A stretch of 64,000 bases of DNA, taken from contig JAEUWI010000006.1 in NCBI GenBank assembly GCA_016791475.1, forward strand, positions 62,001 to 126,000, written 5' to 3'. Of this stretch, positions 50,933 to 59,398 are shown in pieces; within the stretch, counting starts at the first letter, position 1; every line of letters starts with the position of its first letter. The notes beneath the pieces were generated by a model, which was not told the DNA's origin, searched no databases, and was given only the letters and a program-made list of their open reading frames with translations. Source of the stretch: Candidatus Hydrogenedentota bacterium. Lineage in GTDB: Bacteria > Hydrogenedentota > Hydrogenedentia > Hydrogenedentales > JAEUWI01. The translations under genes were made by a program, and so were the position numbers.

Positions 50933-52714
50933 TCAGTGGAGGGAAGCGCAGAAGGCGGTGAAGTTTGCCTTTTGCGCGTCCACTTCACTTGCGGGTCCGG
51001 TCAGTTTGATAAAGATGGTGCTGCCGCCTTTGGACGCCAGCGCGCCCAGCAGCTTGTAGTCCGGTTTGGCCGCGCCACCCATGTCGGTGAAGCTGCCCGC
51101 GAATTCAACCAGAGGCGATTCCACGCCGAGTACGCTAATCTTCGGCAGGGCCGCGATGGCCGCTTCGTCCAGGGGCGCATTGCCCATCTGGTTGGCCCAG
51201 CGGTTGATGTTGGACACCGCGCCGCCGCCTTCACCCGCCAGGGTCGTAACATAACATTCCACGCCACCGACGTTGTAGGTCACCGCGCGCATCATTTTTT
51301 CCGGTCCAAGCTGCCAGCCTTCGGGTGCGGTCCACTGGAGGGCGTTCGGATTGAAGCCGCCCTCGGGTGTCGGATCGGCCACACCGTGAGGATTCTCTGC
51401 CGACGCCACCGGCGCGGGGGCCGGCGCTTCGGGCATGGGCGCGGCCTCTGCGGGGGCGGCCGCTTCGGGCGCGGCGCCTTCGGCGGACTTACGCAGTGAT
51501 GCGGCGAAGGCCAGGAAATTGGCTTCCTCCGCCGCCAGCAGGTCTTTCGGGCCGGTCATTTTCACGAAGTAGGAGGTGGTCTCGTTCATAAGGGCCAGGC
51601 CGTACATGCGGAAGTTTTCTTTGACCACCGCGCCGCTCATGCCGCCATAGGAGCCGTCGATGGTAACGAAGGAGGCCTCGCCGCCGAGTAGGGGATGCTT
51701 CGGCAGGGCCGCGATCTGCTCGGGGGTGAGGGCGGGCTGGCCCATTTGCTGCTGCCAGCGATTGATGTTCGAATCCAGACCGCCGGCGGTCCCGCTCAGC
51801 TCGGTCAGGTAGCATTCCACGTCCGGTTGGCCCGTGATGCCGAGATTGGCTACGCGCATCATGCCGGGCTCTTTGTTCTCCCAGCCGGCGGGGACAGTCC
51901 AGGTATACCCGGAGTCGGCGGCGGTCGGCGCGGGCTTTACCTCGCCGGGGGCCGCCGCGGCGTGGTCGTGTCCGTCGCCTTCGGTGTGGACATGGCCGTC
52001 GCCTTCAGCCGCACCGTGATTGTGGTCGTCACCGGGCGCCACGGCGTGCAGGGTCGATGCGATCAGGTCGAAGTTCGCTTCCTGACCTTCCAGCACGGCC
52101 CTGGGTCCCGTCATCTTCAGAAAGAAGCCCTGCTCCCGGCCCGATTCGGGATCGGTGTGGGTAAGCATCAGGCCGTACATGCGATAATTCTCCTTGGGAG
52201 CCGCATTGTTCATGCCGCCGAAGGTCCCGTCGATGAGAATAAAGGTGCCGGGCTGGCCGAAGATCTGCTTCTTTGGCAGGGCCTCGATGGCTTCCGGCGT
52301 CAAGGGGTCCAGGCCCATCTGGCCGCGCCAGCGGTTCAGATTGGCCGCCAGGCCGCCGCCGCCGCCGGGCAGCAGCGTGAAGTAGCATTCCGCCTCGGGC
52401 GTTTCGGTCATGCGCAGGTTGACCTGGCGCATGTCAGTCTTGGCCACCGCTTCCCAGCCCTGGGGCATGTCGTGGTGAAAGGTGATACCGCCCAGGGGAT
52501 CCTCGGAAGCGCCTTCCTGCTGGCCGCCGTGGCCCGCCATGCCGCCGGACTGGGACATGCCCAGGCGCTGCTCGGTGGAGGCCTTTGCCGGGGCCGGACG
52601 CGCTCCGGCGCCGGGTTCGCGAACTTCCGTTATTTCCTGTTGGGCGGGTTGGGAGCAACCCGAAATCAGGAGAAGGGGGGTCATCATGGCAAGAGTGAGA
52701 ACACGAAGGGACAT
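50933..52714 (-). CDS. Lipoprotein with three tandem homologous domains and a His-rich linker
   Basis: The 593-residue protein has a lipobox (LLLISGC, Cys near residue 20) and three ~140-residue repeats at about 75-225, 265-405 and 455-593. Each repeat has a W-x-x-P-GW start (WTVPAGWE, WTAPEGWQ), an NxNRW-x-x-QMG centre, a P-E/D-x-I-x-ALPK helix and an F-x-KMTGP near the end. Between repeats 1 and 2 lies a His/Asp-rich linker (DDHNHGAAEG, then DGHVHTEGDGHDH) that could bind metal. It is the first gene of the ResB-CcsA operon, so a role in haem or copper delivery, or in apocytochrome handling, is possible. I do not recognise the family. Confidence 0.75.
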   Translation of the reverse strand: MSLRVLTLAMMTPLLLISGCSQPAQQEITEVREPGAGARPAPAKASTEQRLGMSQSGGMAGHGGQQEGASEDPLGGITFHHDMPQGWEAVAKTDMRQVNLRMTETPEAECYFTLLPGGGGGLAANLNRWRGQMGLDPLTPEAIEALPKKQIFGQPGTFILIDGTFGGMNNAAPKENYRMYGLMLTHTDPESGREQGFFLKMTGPRAVLEGQEANFDLIASTLHAVAPGDDHNHGAAEGDGHVHTEGDGHDHAAAAPGEVKPAPTAADSGYTWTVPAGWENKEPGMMRVANLGITGQPDVECYLTELSGTAGGLDSNINRWQQQMGQPALTPEQIAALPKHPLLGGEASFVTIDGSYGGMSGAVVKENFRMYGLALMNETTSYFVKMTGPKDLLAAEEANFLAFAASLRKSAEGAAPEAAAPAEAAPMPEAPAPAPVASAENPHGVADPTPEGGFNPNALQWTAPEGWQLGPEKMMRAVTYNVGGVECYVTTLAGEGGGAVSNINRWANQMGNAPLDEAAIAALPKISVLGVESPLVEFAGSFTDMGGAAKPDYKLLGALASKGGSTIFIKLTGPASEVDAQKANFTAFCASLH

Positions 52715-53020
52715 GGCGATGATGTAATCCTTTGTACGGTGCTATCCGGGGTTTGATGCACCGCTGGGGAAAATCCAGTGGCCTCCACGAATCATTTTTC
52801 GCGACTGCCCTGCCCCCGACCTGATTGCGCAGAACTGCGCGCCTTGTTAGATCCACGGGCAATAGTCTACCCGTCGGAGGGAACTTAAGTCAAAGATTCG
52901 GGCCTGCTTCCGGCGCTGAATGCCATACCTCGGCCGCGGAAAAGGTTCCAGGAAATTTGGGCTCCAGGACGGATTGGAGCGATATGACGGATTGAATCGG
53001 TCGTATTCGTCGTATCGGTC
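52715..53020. other. Intergenic region upstream of the cytochrome c maturation operon
   Basis: No gene is visible. The right end (52979-53035) holds another short array built on TCGTATCGG-type 10 bp units, extending up to the stop of the acyltransferase gene; it is less regular than those at 33.7 and 58.6 kb. The rest should hold the operon promoter, but none is clear. Confidence 0.5.
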
Positions 53021-54154
53021 CTATCGGGACGGCGAGAGCACTTCCCTCTCACAGCGTGCCACCACGTCCGCCAGATGGAGGATCTGGTTCACGTGATACT
53101 TCACGGGGTTCACCGTGCGGTACCGGGTGTCCATTTCGGGGCAGGCCAGCACGGTGGCGGGGTCAAGCAGGATGCGGTCGCCGCGCAGGTTCAGGATGCG
53201 CTGGCGCCGCAGGTAGTCCAGTGCGTCGCGGAGGTCGCGGTCAAAGTCCGAATCCAGCGCGGGATCGAGATAGCGGTGGCGCAGGGCATCGCGCATCCGG
53301 CGCACGGCGTCGGCCAGCACCGTTTTCGCCACTTCGGGGGGATGTTGATGGAGGCATTTGAGATAAATGAACATGCTCAAAAAGTGCAGCATGTGCAATT
53401 CCACCAGATCGGAAAGATCGCAAAACAGCGCCGCATCGAAGTCGCGCTGGGCCTCCCGACGCGCGTTGGGCTCCAGGTGGCGGGGCGTTCCGACGATGAC
53501 CGCACTGACCTTCTTGATGGGATTATAGGTTCGCCCTACCGGTACGCCGGGCACGGGAAGGTCCGGATTGCGTCGTTGGGCCTGGGCCACAAAGAAGGCC
53601 ACCGAGCCGGGCTCGTCGCCGCCGGTATGTACCTCCAGCCAATGCCCGCTCCGGCTTCGCCCGCCGCAGGGGAAGATGACAAAGGAGTCGGGCTCCAGCA
53701 GAATATCGATCAGCGGCTTGAGCTGGGCGAGGGAGGGGCTGCCCTGGGCGATGTTGTAGGAGCCGCCCATTTCCGCCACCTCGTTCATATCGATGGGAAT
53801 CCAGTTCCAGGGAAAGCCGCCAAAGTAATCGTCGCGCATGACGAAGCGCGTTTTCATCGTGTAATCACTGGCTTCCTGCACGGCGTAGCACACGAAGAAT
53901 TGATCGTCCAGCTTGAGGTGGTTGCCGACGTAGACGGCGGGGTGCTGCTTCGGGCAGCGCTCGGTGTGGCGCACACGGATGCGGGGATCCATGCGGGTGA
54001 TCTGGCGGTAGGCCACTTCCACGCGCCACCAGTGCCGCACAAAGCTGGGTCGTTTGCCCAGATGGAGGCGGTAGAGCACATAGCGGAAGAGCAGATAGAG
54101 GGTCACGGCCCAGCACCAGAGCCGGGTGAGGAGCGGGGGATTGCGGCGGCTCAT
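53021..54154 (-). CDS. PlsC-like glycerophosphate acyltransferase family protein
   Basis: The 377-residue protein has an N-terminal membrane segment (LWCWAVTLYLLFRYVLY) and an acyltransferase core. The HX4D active-site motif appears as VGNHLKLDDQFFV near residue 87, and the second motif as FVIFPCGGRSRSGHW near 170, where the usual EGTRS is CGGRS. GVPVGRTYNPIKKV corresponds to a later block. A ~120-residue C-terminal helical extension follows. Enzymes of this type acylate glycerol 3-phosphate or lysophosphatidate at the membrane; the altered second motif makes the acceptor uncertain. Confidence 0.75.
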   Translation of the reverse strand: MSRRNPPLLTRLWCWAVTLYLLFRYVLYRLHLGKRPSFVRHWWRVEVAYRQITRMDPRIRVRHTERCPKQHPAVYVGNHLKLDDQFFVCYAVQEASDYTMKTRFVMRDDYFGGFPWNWIPIDMNEVAEMGGSYNIAQGSPSLAQLKPLIDILLEPDSFVIFPCGGRSRSGHWLEVHTGGDEPGSVAFFVAQAQRRNPDLPVPGVPVGRTYNPIKKVSAVIVGTPRHLEPNARREAQRDFDAALFCDLSDLVELHMLHFLSMFIYLKCLHQHPPEVAKTVLADAVRRMRDALRHRYLDPALDSDFDRDLRDALDYLRRQRILNLRGDRILLDPATVLACPEMDTRYRTVNPVKYHVNQILHLADVVARCEREVLSPSR

Positions 54155-54197
54155 CGGGACGGTCCCGGCGGGACATAAGTTTTGCCGCTCGGAAATT

Positions 54198-54239
54198 TAC
54201 CCCCCCTGCCCCCCCGCTTGCGGGGGGGCAGGGGGGGTA
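54198..54239. repeat. Perfect 19 bp C-tract/G-tract hairpin
   Basis: TACCCCCCCTGCCCCCCCG pairs perfectly with its complement around a CTTG loop. A shorter relative is at 40270-40300. G-runs of 7 could also form a quadruplex. It lies in the gap between two leftward genes. Confidence 0.75.
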
Positions 54240-54336
54240 GACTCCGCACGGGTATGTTATCGTCGATAGAAATTTCCAGTGCTTCCAAGGTCGGGATCAT
54301 ACGCTTGAAAAGTTCAAAATATATATAAGGCTAAAC

Positions 54337-55560
54337 CTAGAACACCAGCACAGGCTCGCGAATCATCCGCTCGATGAGCGTATAGCCGTCTTCAATCAGC
54401 ACATGGGTGTTGGCCGCAATCTTCTCCGAATAGGCGGTCTGGCCGTCCACGGGCACACCCGCGCCACAGAGACCGAAGGGCACCGGGCCCCCCGCGTGGG
54501 TGCGGGTCTGGATGGTCGTGTAGTGGTCGGGCGCAATGAGAATCCGCATGTCCGGGTGGCTGTCGTGATAGGCCAGGGCCGGCGCCACAATGCGCGCATC
54601 GTAGTCCTCGATGGCCTGAATCTTGAGATCGGCGCGACCCTGGTGGGCGGTCTCGTCCGGGGCTTCCAGGTGGACGTAGACGAAGTCGTGGTCCTCCAGC
54701 GCCTTTAGTCCCGCCTGGATCTTGCCTTCATAGTTCGTATCGATCCACCCCGTGGCTCCGGGTACGTCAATCACGTCGAGACCGGCGCAGACGCCGATGC
54801 CCTTCACGAGATCCACAGCGGAGATGACGGCGCCCGTGAGGCCGAAGCGATCCGCGTAGCTTTCCATTTCGGGGGCCTTGCCCTGGCCCCAAAGCCAGAT
54901 TGAGGTGACCGGACGCTTGCCATCGGCGATGCGCTGTTGATTGATGGGGTGATTGTGCAGGATCTCCTGAGAGCGGGAAATCATGGCCCGGGCCATGTCG
55001 CTACCCTTGCCCTGGGGGAGCCACGCCTCCGTGGCCTGGTCGGTGATGTTGTGGGGCGGCTCGCAGCGCATGCGCACCATGTCGTCCAGCGACGCGGCAG
55101 GGGAGTCGGTGACGATAGCCAGATGGCGATAGCTTACGCCGGTGTGAAAGACCGCTGGAAATTCCTTGCCCAGGGTTTCATTTAGAATCGGGATGATCTC
55201 AGCCGCCTCTTCGGTCGCGATATGACCGGCGGTGAAGTCGCGCATCATGCCGTCTTCAATCGTGACCAGATTACACCGGTAGGCGACCTGATTGGCCGCC
55301 AGCGGTATGCCCTGATTTGCCGCTTCGATGGGCGCGCGACCGCGGAAGCTTGCCTTGGGATTGTAGCCGAAGAGAGAGAGATTACCGATGTCGCTGCCGG
55401 CGGGTAGACCATCGGGGATGGGACAGAACTGGCCCGTCATGCCACGGGCGACCAGGGCGTCCATGGCGGGGGTCTTTGCCACTTCGATGGGCGTGCGGCC
55501 GCCATATTCGGGCAGGGGCCAGTCCGCCATGCCATCGCCAAGAAGGATAAGGTATTTCAC
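54337..55560 (-). CDS. apgM: Cofactor-independent phosphoglycerate mutase, ApgM type
   Basis: ApgM interconverts 3- and 2-phosphoglycerate in glycolysis using two metal ions and a phosphoserine intermediate. The 407-residue protein begins MKYLILLGDGMADWPLPEYG, with the first metal-site Asp. PDGLPAGSDIGNLSLFGYNP near residue 48 contains the catalytic Ser. The second metal site appears as YVHLEAPDETAHQG near 300 and ILIAPDHYTTIQTRTHAGG near 353. GTG 55560 is the start, with GGAG 8 bp upstream; an earlier frame start is poorly supported. The archaeal-type enzyme is scattered among bacteria. It pairs logically with the PPi-type phosphofructokinase in this genome. Confidence 0.92.
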   Translation of the reverse strand: MKYLILLGDGMADWPLPEYGGRTPIEVAKTPAMDALVARGMTGQFCPIPDGLPAGSDIGNLSLFGYNPKASFRGRAPIEAANQGIPLAANQVAYRCNLVTIEDGMMRDFTAGHIATEEAAEIIPILNETLGKEFPAVFHTGVSYRHLAIVTDSPAASLDDMVRMRCEPPHNITDQATEAWLPQGKGSDMARAMISRSQEILHNHPINQQRIADGKRPVTSIWLWGQGKAPEMESYADRFGLTGAVISAVDLVKGIGVCAGLDVIDVPGATGWIDTNYEGKIQAGLKALEDHDFVYVHLEAPDETAHQGRADLKIQAIEDYDARIVAPALAYHDSHPDMRILIAPDHYTTIQTRTHAGGPVPFGLCGAGVPVDGQTAYSEKIAANTHVLIEDGYTLIERMIREPVLVF

Positions 55561-55936
55561 GACAATTCTCCGGTGATTTGGGGTGTTTCGGGCATGTGGG
55601 GCATACGATAGCATACGGGGCGGCGGCGGTGCATTTTTAGGCTTCAGGCTTCAGGCTGTAGGCTTCAGGCTGTAGGCTGTAGGCGTTAGGCCTGGAGTCT
55701 GGAGTCTGGAGTCTGGAGTCTTATGGGTCTTATGGGTCTTATGGGTCTTATGGGTCTTATGGGTCTTATGGGTCTTATGGGTCTTATGGGTCTTATGGGT
55801 CCTTGGGACGCGACGTGATGCATACCAGTAATTACAGCCTGCCGCCTGAATCCTCAATCATTGCGTTAGTGACCGCCGGGCGCGTAGGATCCCTTGACCA
55901 ACTCAGCAGTCCCTTCTACCCCCGGAGTTCCATGTA
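55561..55936. other. Intergenic region dominated by a composite repeat array
   Basis: Positions 55640-55803 are repeats (listed separately). The remaining ~130 bp before rsmG are unique and should hold its promoter and ribosome-binding site, but no clear element is seen. Confidence 0.6.
55640..55803. repeat. Composite array joining 7 bp, 8 bp and 10 bp repeat families
   Basis: Three blocks follow one another: GGCTTCA/GGCTGTA heptamers (55640-55686), CTGGAGTC octamers (about 55690-55720, four copies) and TCTTATGGG decamers (about 55720-55803, eight to nine copies). These match the arrays at 44.8, 12.3 and 6.8 kb respectively. Confidence 0.9.
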
Positions 55937-56572
55937 ATGCCCGATATCGATTGGTTTGACCGCGTTGCCCGCCATGGCGTTGTACTGGATGCGCGTCAGT
56001 TGGAGCAGTTGACCCAGTACGGATTCCTGTTGCGGACGTGGAGCGCTTTCACGGCGCTGGTGTCGTCGGGGAATCTGGCGGAGCTGGAGTCTCTGCATTT
56101 TGTAGACTCCCTGAGTCTGGTGGACGTGGTGCGGGGAAATGTGGCGCCGGGCGAGACGTTGCTGGATATCGGCACGGGTGGGGGCTTTCCGGCCATTCCG
56201 CTGGCGGTGGCGCTGCCGGACCGGAAGTTTGTCCTGATGGAACGGAGCGCAAAGAAGGTCTCGTTCCTGAGGAAGGTGATGGGGGCCCTGGGTCTGGGGC
56301 ACGTTTCCCTCATCCATGGGAGCTTTCCGGAGGATGTGCCGGAGGAGCCGCCGGTGGCGATTACCGCCAGGGCCGTAGAGCGTGCGGATGCGATTTTGGC
56401 CGATATCGTGGATATTCTGCCGGATAATTGCGTGTTTCTCTGCCAGTCCGGCGATCCGACGGATAAAATTGACGGAAAAGTGTTCCACGTGGAACATGTG
56501 GAGGATGAATGGACCCGCAGCGGAGACCGGCGGGGCAGTCTCCATCTGGTGCGCCTCCGGGAGCAGGGCTGA
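55937..56572 (+). CDS. rsmG: 16S rRNA (guanine-527-N7) methyltransferase (RsmG/GidB)
   Basis: RsmG methylates N7 of G527 in 16S rRNA. The 211-residue protein has the normal length. FVDSLSLVDVV near residue 56 and the SAM-binding loop LLDIGTGGGFPAIPLAVALP near 76 identify it, followed by VLMERSAKKVSFLRKV and ITARAVERADAIL. Its 3' end contains a 16 bp palindrome typical of parS, and a second copy lies just downstream. In many bacteria rsmG precedes parA-parB near oriC, but here no parAB follows. Confidence 0.92.
   Translation: MPDIDWFDRVARHGVVLDARQLEQLTQYGFLLRTWSAFTALVSSGNLAELESLHFVDSLSLVDVVRGNVAPGETLLDIGTGGGFPAIPLAVALPDRKFVLMERSAKKVSFLRKVMGALGLGHVSLIHGSFPEDVPEEPPVAITARAVERADAILADIVDILPDNCVFLCQSGDPTDKIDGKVFHVEHVEDEWTRSGDRRGSLHLVRLREQG
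56481..56496. promoter_or_regulatory. parS-like site 1
   Basis: TGTTCCACGTGGAACA is a perfect 16 bp palindrome of the ParB-binding parS type (consensus TGTTNCACGTGNAACA). It lies inside the coding sequence of rsmG. Confidence 0.8.
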
Positions 56573-56582
56573 AGGGCGGAAT

Positions 56583-56598
56583 TGTTCCACGTGGAACA
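56583..56598. promoter_or_regulatory. parS-like site 2
   Basis: The same 16 bp palindrome is repeated 102 bp further on, 10 bp past the rsmG stop. Two identical copies this close make chance occurrence unlikely. Confidence 0.8.
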
Positions 56599-57257
56599 TT
56601 CCGGGGGACGGACCCGCGCCCCAGTGATGCCGGATCGCGCAAATCATCCGGTACCGCAACGGAAGACGGACATTGGCGGCGTGTGTTCGATGCGTGGGCC
56701 TGTCCCGGTGGAGGTGTGGGAGCGCGAAGTGCAGCAAGACACCCATCTTCCAGGACCCTTATTGTGAACGCCCACGTCGCGACCTTACATCCTCGGGGAC
56801 ATGCCGCCGCCTCCGGGCGCCCGTCTTCGACCCGGTAGCGCGAGGTTGTGCCTGGGGTGCTTCTCTTGACCTGGCGGGCTTGCGGCGGTACGTCCCTCGG
56901 GACGGACCCGCGCCCCTGTCTGCGGCGAGGGCCGAAATCGTTGCAAGCTGTTGCCAAGGTAGTGTGACGTGTATGACAATGCGTGTTGGAGCCGGGCGGT
57001 CTTCTCGGCGGCATCGGGGTCAAATCACGTTTGAACGGGCTTTCGACGCGTTGTTTTTCCCTTTCCGTGAACTTCCGTGCCCTTCCGTGGTCAAAAGCGA
57101 ACATAGACCACGGAAGGGCGCGGAAGTTCACGGAAAGGGAAGTGCAGGGGCACATGCATTGCTATATGCCGCCATGCAAGCTGTACTGTTATAGTGTGTT
57201 TTCGGACAGATTGTCACAGAACGGAGGTTCTTATTGGGGCTTCTGCCGCGAACCGTC
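56599..57257. other. Gene-free region downstream of rsmG
   Basis: About 0.65 kb without a believable reading frame. GGGACGGACCCGCGCC occurs near 56606 (one mismatch) and near 56918. A very long hairpin occupies 57057-57141. No parA or parB fragment is recognisable. Confidence 0.6.
57057..57141. repeat. 36 bp inverted repeat hairpin
   Basis: Arms 57057-57092 and 57106-57141 pair at 35 of 36 positions around a 13-base loop. Each arm contains CCGTG three times at steps of 10 to 11 bp (TTTCCGTGAACTTCCGTGCC), so it is built like the mirrored arrays elsewhere. Confidence 0.85.
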
Positions 57258-58289
57258 CTAGCTGTGGAGCAGCTCGACGCAGGTGTCGTACACCATTTCC
57301 GGGGTGATCTTGCGGAAAAGTTCGTCCGCATTCGCGCGGTCGATGCTCTTCACCGGAATCTCCGGGCCCGCATAGAGCACCTTGGAGGGCTGGCGCAGGG
57401 GGGCGTGCTGGCTGGGGTGCGTGCCGCCGAAGATCGCCACTACGGGGGTGCCCATGGCCGACGCGATGTGCATGGGTCCCGTGTCGCCGCCGCAATAGAG
57501 GTCGCACTGGTCCACCAGAGCGGCGTAGTGCTTCAGGTCCGGGGTCTCGGGGGCCACATGGGGTTTGCCGTGGATAAGCTTGATGAGCTGATTAATCGTA
57601 GCCCGCTGGCCGGGGCCCCAGGTGAGCAGCACCTCGTAGCGACCGTCGCTCATGATCATCTCGGCCAGTTCCGCGTAGAACTCCAGGGGCCACTGCTTCT
57701 CCGGGCGGTCCACCGGAGCGTGGAGCGCGATCACCTTCTTGGCGCCGTGGAAGACCTTGTGGAAATAGGCGTCGATGGTGTCATCCACATCCTCGGGGAT
57801 GTCGATAACGACGTCCAGGGAGTGGCATTTTGCTTCGAGGACCTTGCAGAGTTCGAGGTTCTCTTCGATCCGGTTCATGAACTTTGAGGGCAGGGCCACG
57901 CGACGATTGGTGGTCAGGAAACTGAGCTCCTGGCTCCGGGGACGGCTGAAGCCGTAGCGCAGTCCGGCACCGGAGGCCAGGGTTAACAGACCCGTCTTGA
58001 AAATGCCGTGGAAATCGATGATCCAGTCGTAGCGATTGGCCCGGATGGTCCTGCACAGTTCGAGGAAACTGCCCACGCTGTGTGGCGCGTTGCCGCCGCG
58101 ATCAAAAACATGGATCTGGTCGAGGGCTGGATGGCCGGAGATGATCTCGTAGGACTTCTGCTCGATCACCCAGTCGATCTGGGCGTTGGGATAGCGGTTG
58201 CGCAGGGCGTGCAGGGCGGGCAGAACGCGGACCACGTCGCCAATGGCGCTCAAGCGTATGATGAGAATACGAGGTACGCCATTGATCAT
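57258..58289 (-). CDS. Glycosyltransferase family 9 (ADP-heptose:LPS heptosyltransferase-like)
   Basis: The 343-residue protein shows the GT9 fold: RILIIRLSAIGDVVRVLPAL at the start, DWIIDFHGIFKTGLLTLASG near residue 88, IALHAPVDRPEKQWPLEFYA near 190 and the nucleotide-sugar motif CGGDTGPMHIASAMGTPVVA near 267. Members transfer heptose (or related sugars) to the inner core of lipopolysaccharide at the cytoplasmic face of the inner membrane, implying an outer membrane. Which residue it adds cannot be told. It is a single gene with the tRNA-Ser upstream on the same strand. Confidence 0.9.
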   Translation of the reverse strand: MINGVPRILIIRLSAIGDVVRVLPALHALRNRYPNAQIDWVIEQKSYEIISGHPALDQIHVFDRGGNAPHSVGSFLELCRTIRANRYDWIIDFHGIFKTGLLTLASGAGLRYGFSRPRSQELSFLTTNRRVALPSKFMNRIEENLELCKVLEAKCHSLDVVIDIPEDVDDTIDAYFHKVFHGAKKVIALHAPVDRPEKQWPLEFYAELAEMIMSDGRYEVLLTWGPGQRATINQLIKLIHGKPHVAPETPDLKHYAALVDQCDLYCGGDTGPMHIASAMGTPVVAIFGGTHPSQHAPLRQPSKVLYAGPEIPVKSIDRANADELFRKITPEMVYDTCVELLHS

Positions 58290-58452
58290 CGTTTCGGTCC
58301 AACCAATCCAGAATACCCTTTGGGCAAGGAATGTCTGTCCGGACCCCAGTTACCGCACAGACGCGGCGCAATGTGCCGGAAGACAGGTGCGTGGCCAGCG
58401 CCCCCGGCTGGACTGTGTCAGCCGCCTGGCGGCTGTAAAACCTGAAAAAAAA

Positions 58453-58542
58453 TGGCGGAGAGTGAGGGATTCGAACCCTCGGTACGCTTTCACGCACACA
58501 CGCTTTCCAAGCGTGCTCCTTTAGCCACTCGGACAACTCTCC
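58453..58542 (-). tRNA. tRNA-Ser, anticodon GGA
   Basis: The reverse strand folds as a class II tRNA of 90 nt. The acceptor stem pairs GGAGAGT with ACTCTCC, followed by G73 and an encoded CCA. The anticodon loop TTGGAAA gives GGA, reading UCC and UCU serine codons. The long variable arm is as expected for serine, and GGTTCGAATCC forms the T loop. It stands alone, about 160 bp from the GT9 gene. Confidence 0.96.
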
Positions 58543-58603
58543 ACGGGGCAGATCAGTATAGGGTTTTACGGTGCCGGAAGTCAAACGCGCTACTGGAAAC
58601 AGA

Positions 58604-58673
58604 TCGATTGGACGGATAAGACGTACAGGACCGATGTGATCCCATCCGTCATATCGGTCCTATCCGTCCCTGG
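58604..58673. repeat. Mirrored GGACGGATA 10 bp array
   Basis: The left half GGACGGATAAGACG... and right half ...ATCGGTCCTATCCGTCC are complementary over most of about 30 bp each, with ~10 bp internal periodicity. Related to arrays at 33.7 and 53.0 kb. It lies between tRNA-Ser and trxA. Confidence 0.75.
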
Positions 58674-58693
58674 AGGCCACCCCCATTCCCGAC

Positions 58694-58723
58694 TTTACCC
58701 GCGTGCGCGGCCTCGGCTATAAT
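58694..58723 (+). promoter_or_regulatory. Candidate promoter for thioredoxin
   Basis: TATAAT at 58718-58723 lies 72 bp before the trxA start, with a weak -35 (TTTACC, 58694-58699) 18 bp upstream. Confidence 0.45.
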
Positions 58724-58794
58724 TTCCCCTTAACTGGTCAACCGCCCTTCCCGTCGGCACGCAGGAAGGTTCAACGCCAAGGAGCTTCGTTTCA

Positions 58795-59115
58795 ATGAGC
58801 AATGCCACGGAACTTACGGAAGATAATTTCAAAGACACGGTCGCCCAGGGCGTTACCCTGGTGGATTTCTGGGCCGAATGGTGCGGACCCTGCCGCATGA
58901 TTGCCCCCGCGCTTGACGAGCTGGCCGTGGAGTTCGCCGGCAAGGCGACCGTTGGCAAGGTGGACGTGGACAGCGCCGCAAACCTCGCCCAGGAGTTCAG
59001 CGTCTCCAGCATCCCCACGCTTCTGGTGATGAAAGACGGTGCGGAAGTGCGTCGCTTCATCGGCGTGACGAGCAAGACCGAGCTCAGCCAGGCGCTCAAC
59101 GCCGCGATTGGGTAA
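58795..59115 (+). CDS. trxA: Thioredoxin
   Basis: A 106-residue classical thioredoxin that reduces protein disulfides in the cytoplasm. The active site WCGPC is at residues about 30-34 within LVDFWAEWCGPCRMIAPAL; the conserved cis-Pro motif is SIPTLLVMKDG near 75. The length is standard and there is no signal peptide. It is a single gene with its own promoter-like element upstream and a clear terminator downstream. Confidence 0.96.
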   Translation: MSNATELTEDNFKDTVAQGVTLVDFWAEWCGPCRMIAPALDELAVEFAGKATVGKVDVDSAANLAQEFSVSSIPTLLVMKDGAEVRRFIGVTSKTELSQALNAAIG

Positions 59116-59132
59116 ATATAGATAGTTCTTGA

Positions 59133-59162
59133 AGCCCCGGCGTGATCGTCGGGGCTTTTTTT
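59133..59162 (+). terminator. Rho-independent terminator after trxA
   Basis: AGCCCCGGCG and CGTCGGGGCT form the stem, followed by seven T residues. Confidence 0.9.
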
Positions 59163-59398
59163 GTTCGACGATGACTTCTCTATCTTGCAGGGACATCAGC
59201 GACTTCAGGGACGGCAGAAGAAATACCGCCGACCCTGCTTTTTCGCGCACACGCCCCAACTTTCGTTGGGCCCCCGCGTTGCGCTATACTAAACCAGTCC
59301 GCTTCTGGACTCATCCGGGCCTTCCAGTCCCGTCACCCTTCGAATTCCTGAGGGCCCCCGGTATGCATAGGCCCCGATCCCACTAAGGAGAGTTCCCC

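Noticed and set aside
55651-55857. Frame with KTHKTHKTH repeats
   Set aside because: Produced by the 10 bp TCTTATGGG array; no gene features.
56573-57257. Possible parA/parB remnants after rsmG, expected from the parS sites
   Set aside because: All six frames were read by eye; no Walker A motif of ParA and no ParB helix-turn-helix sequence was found.
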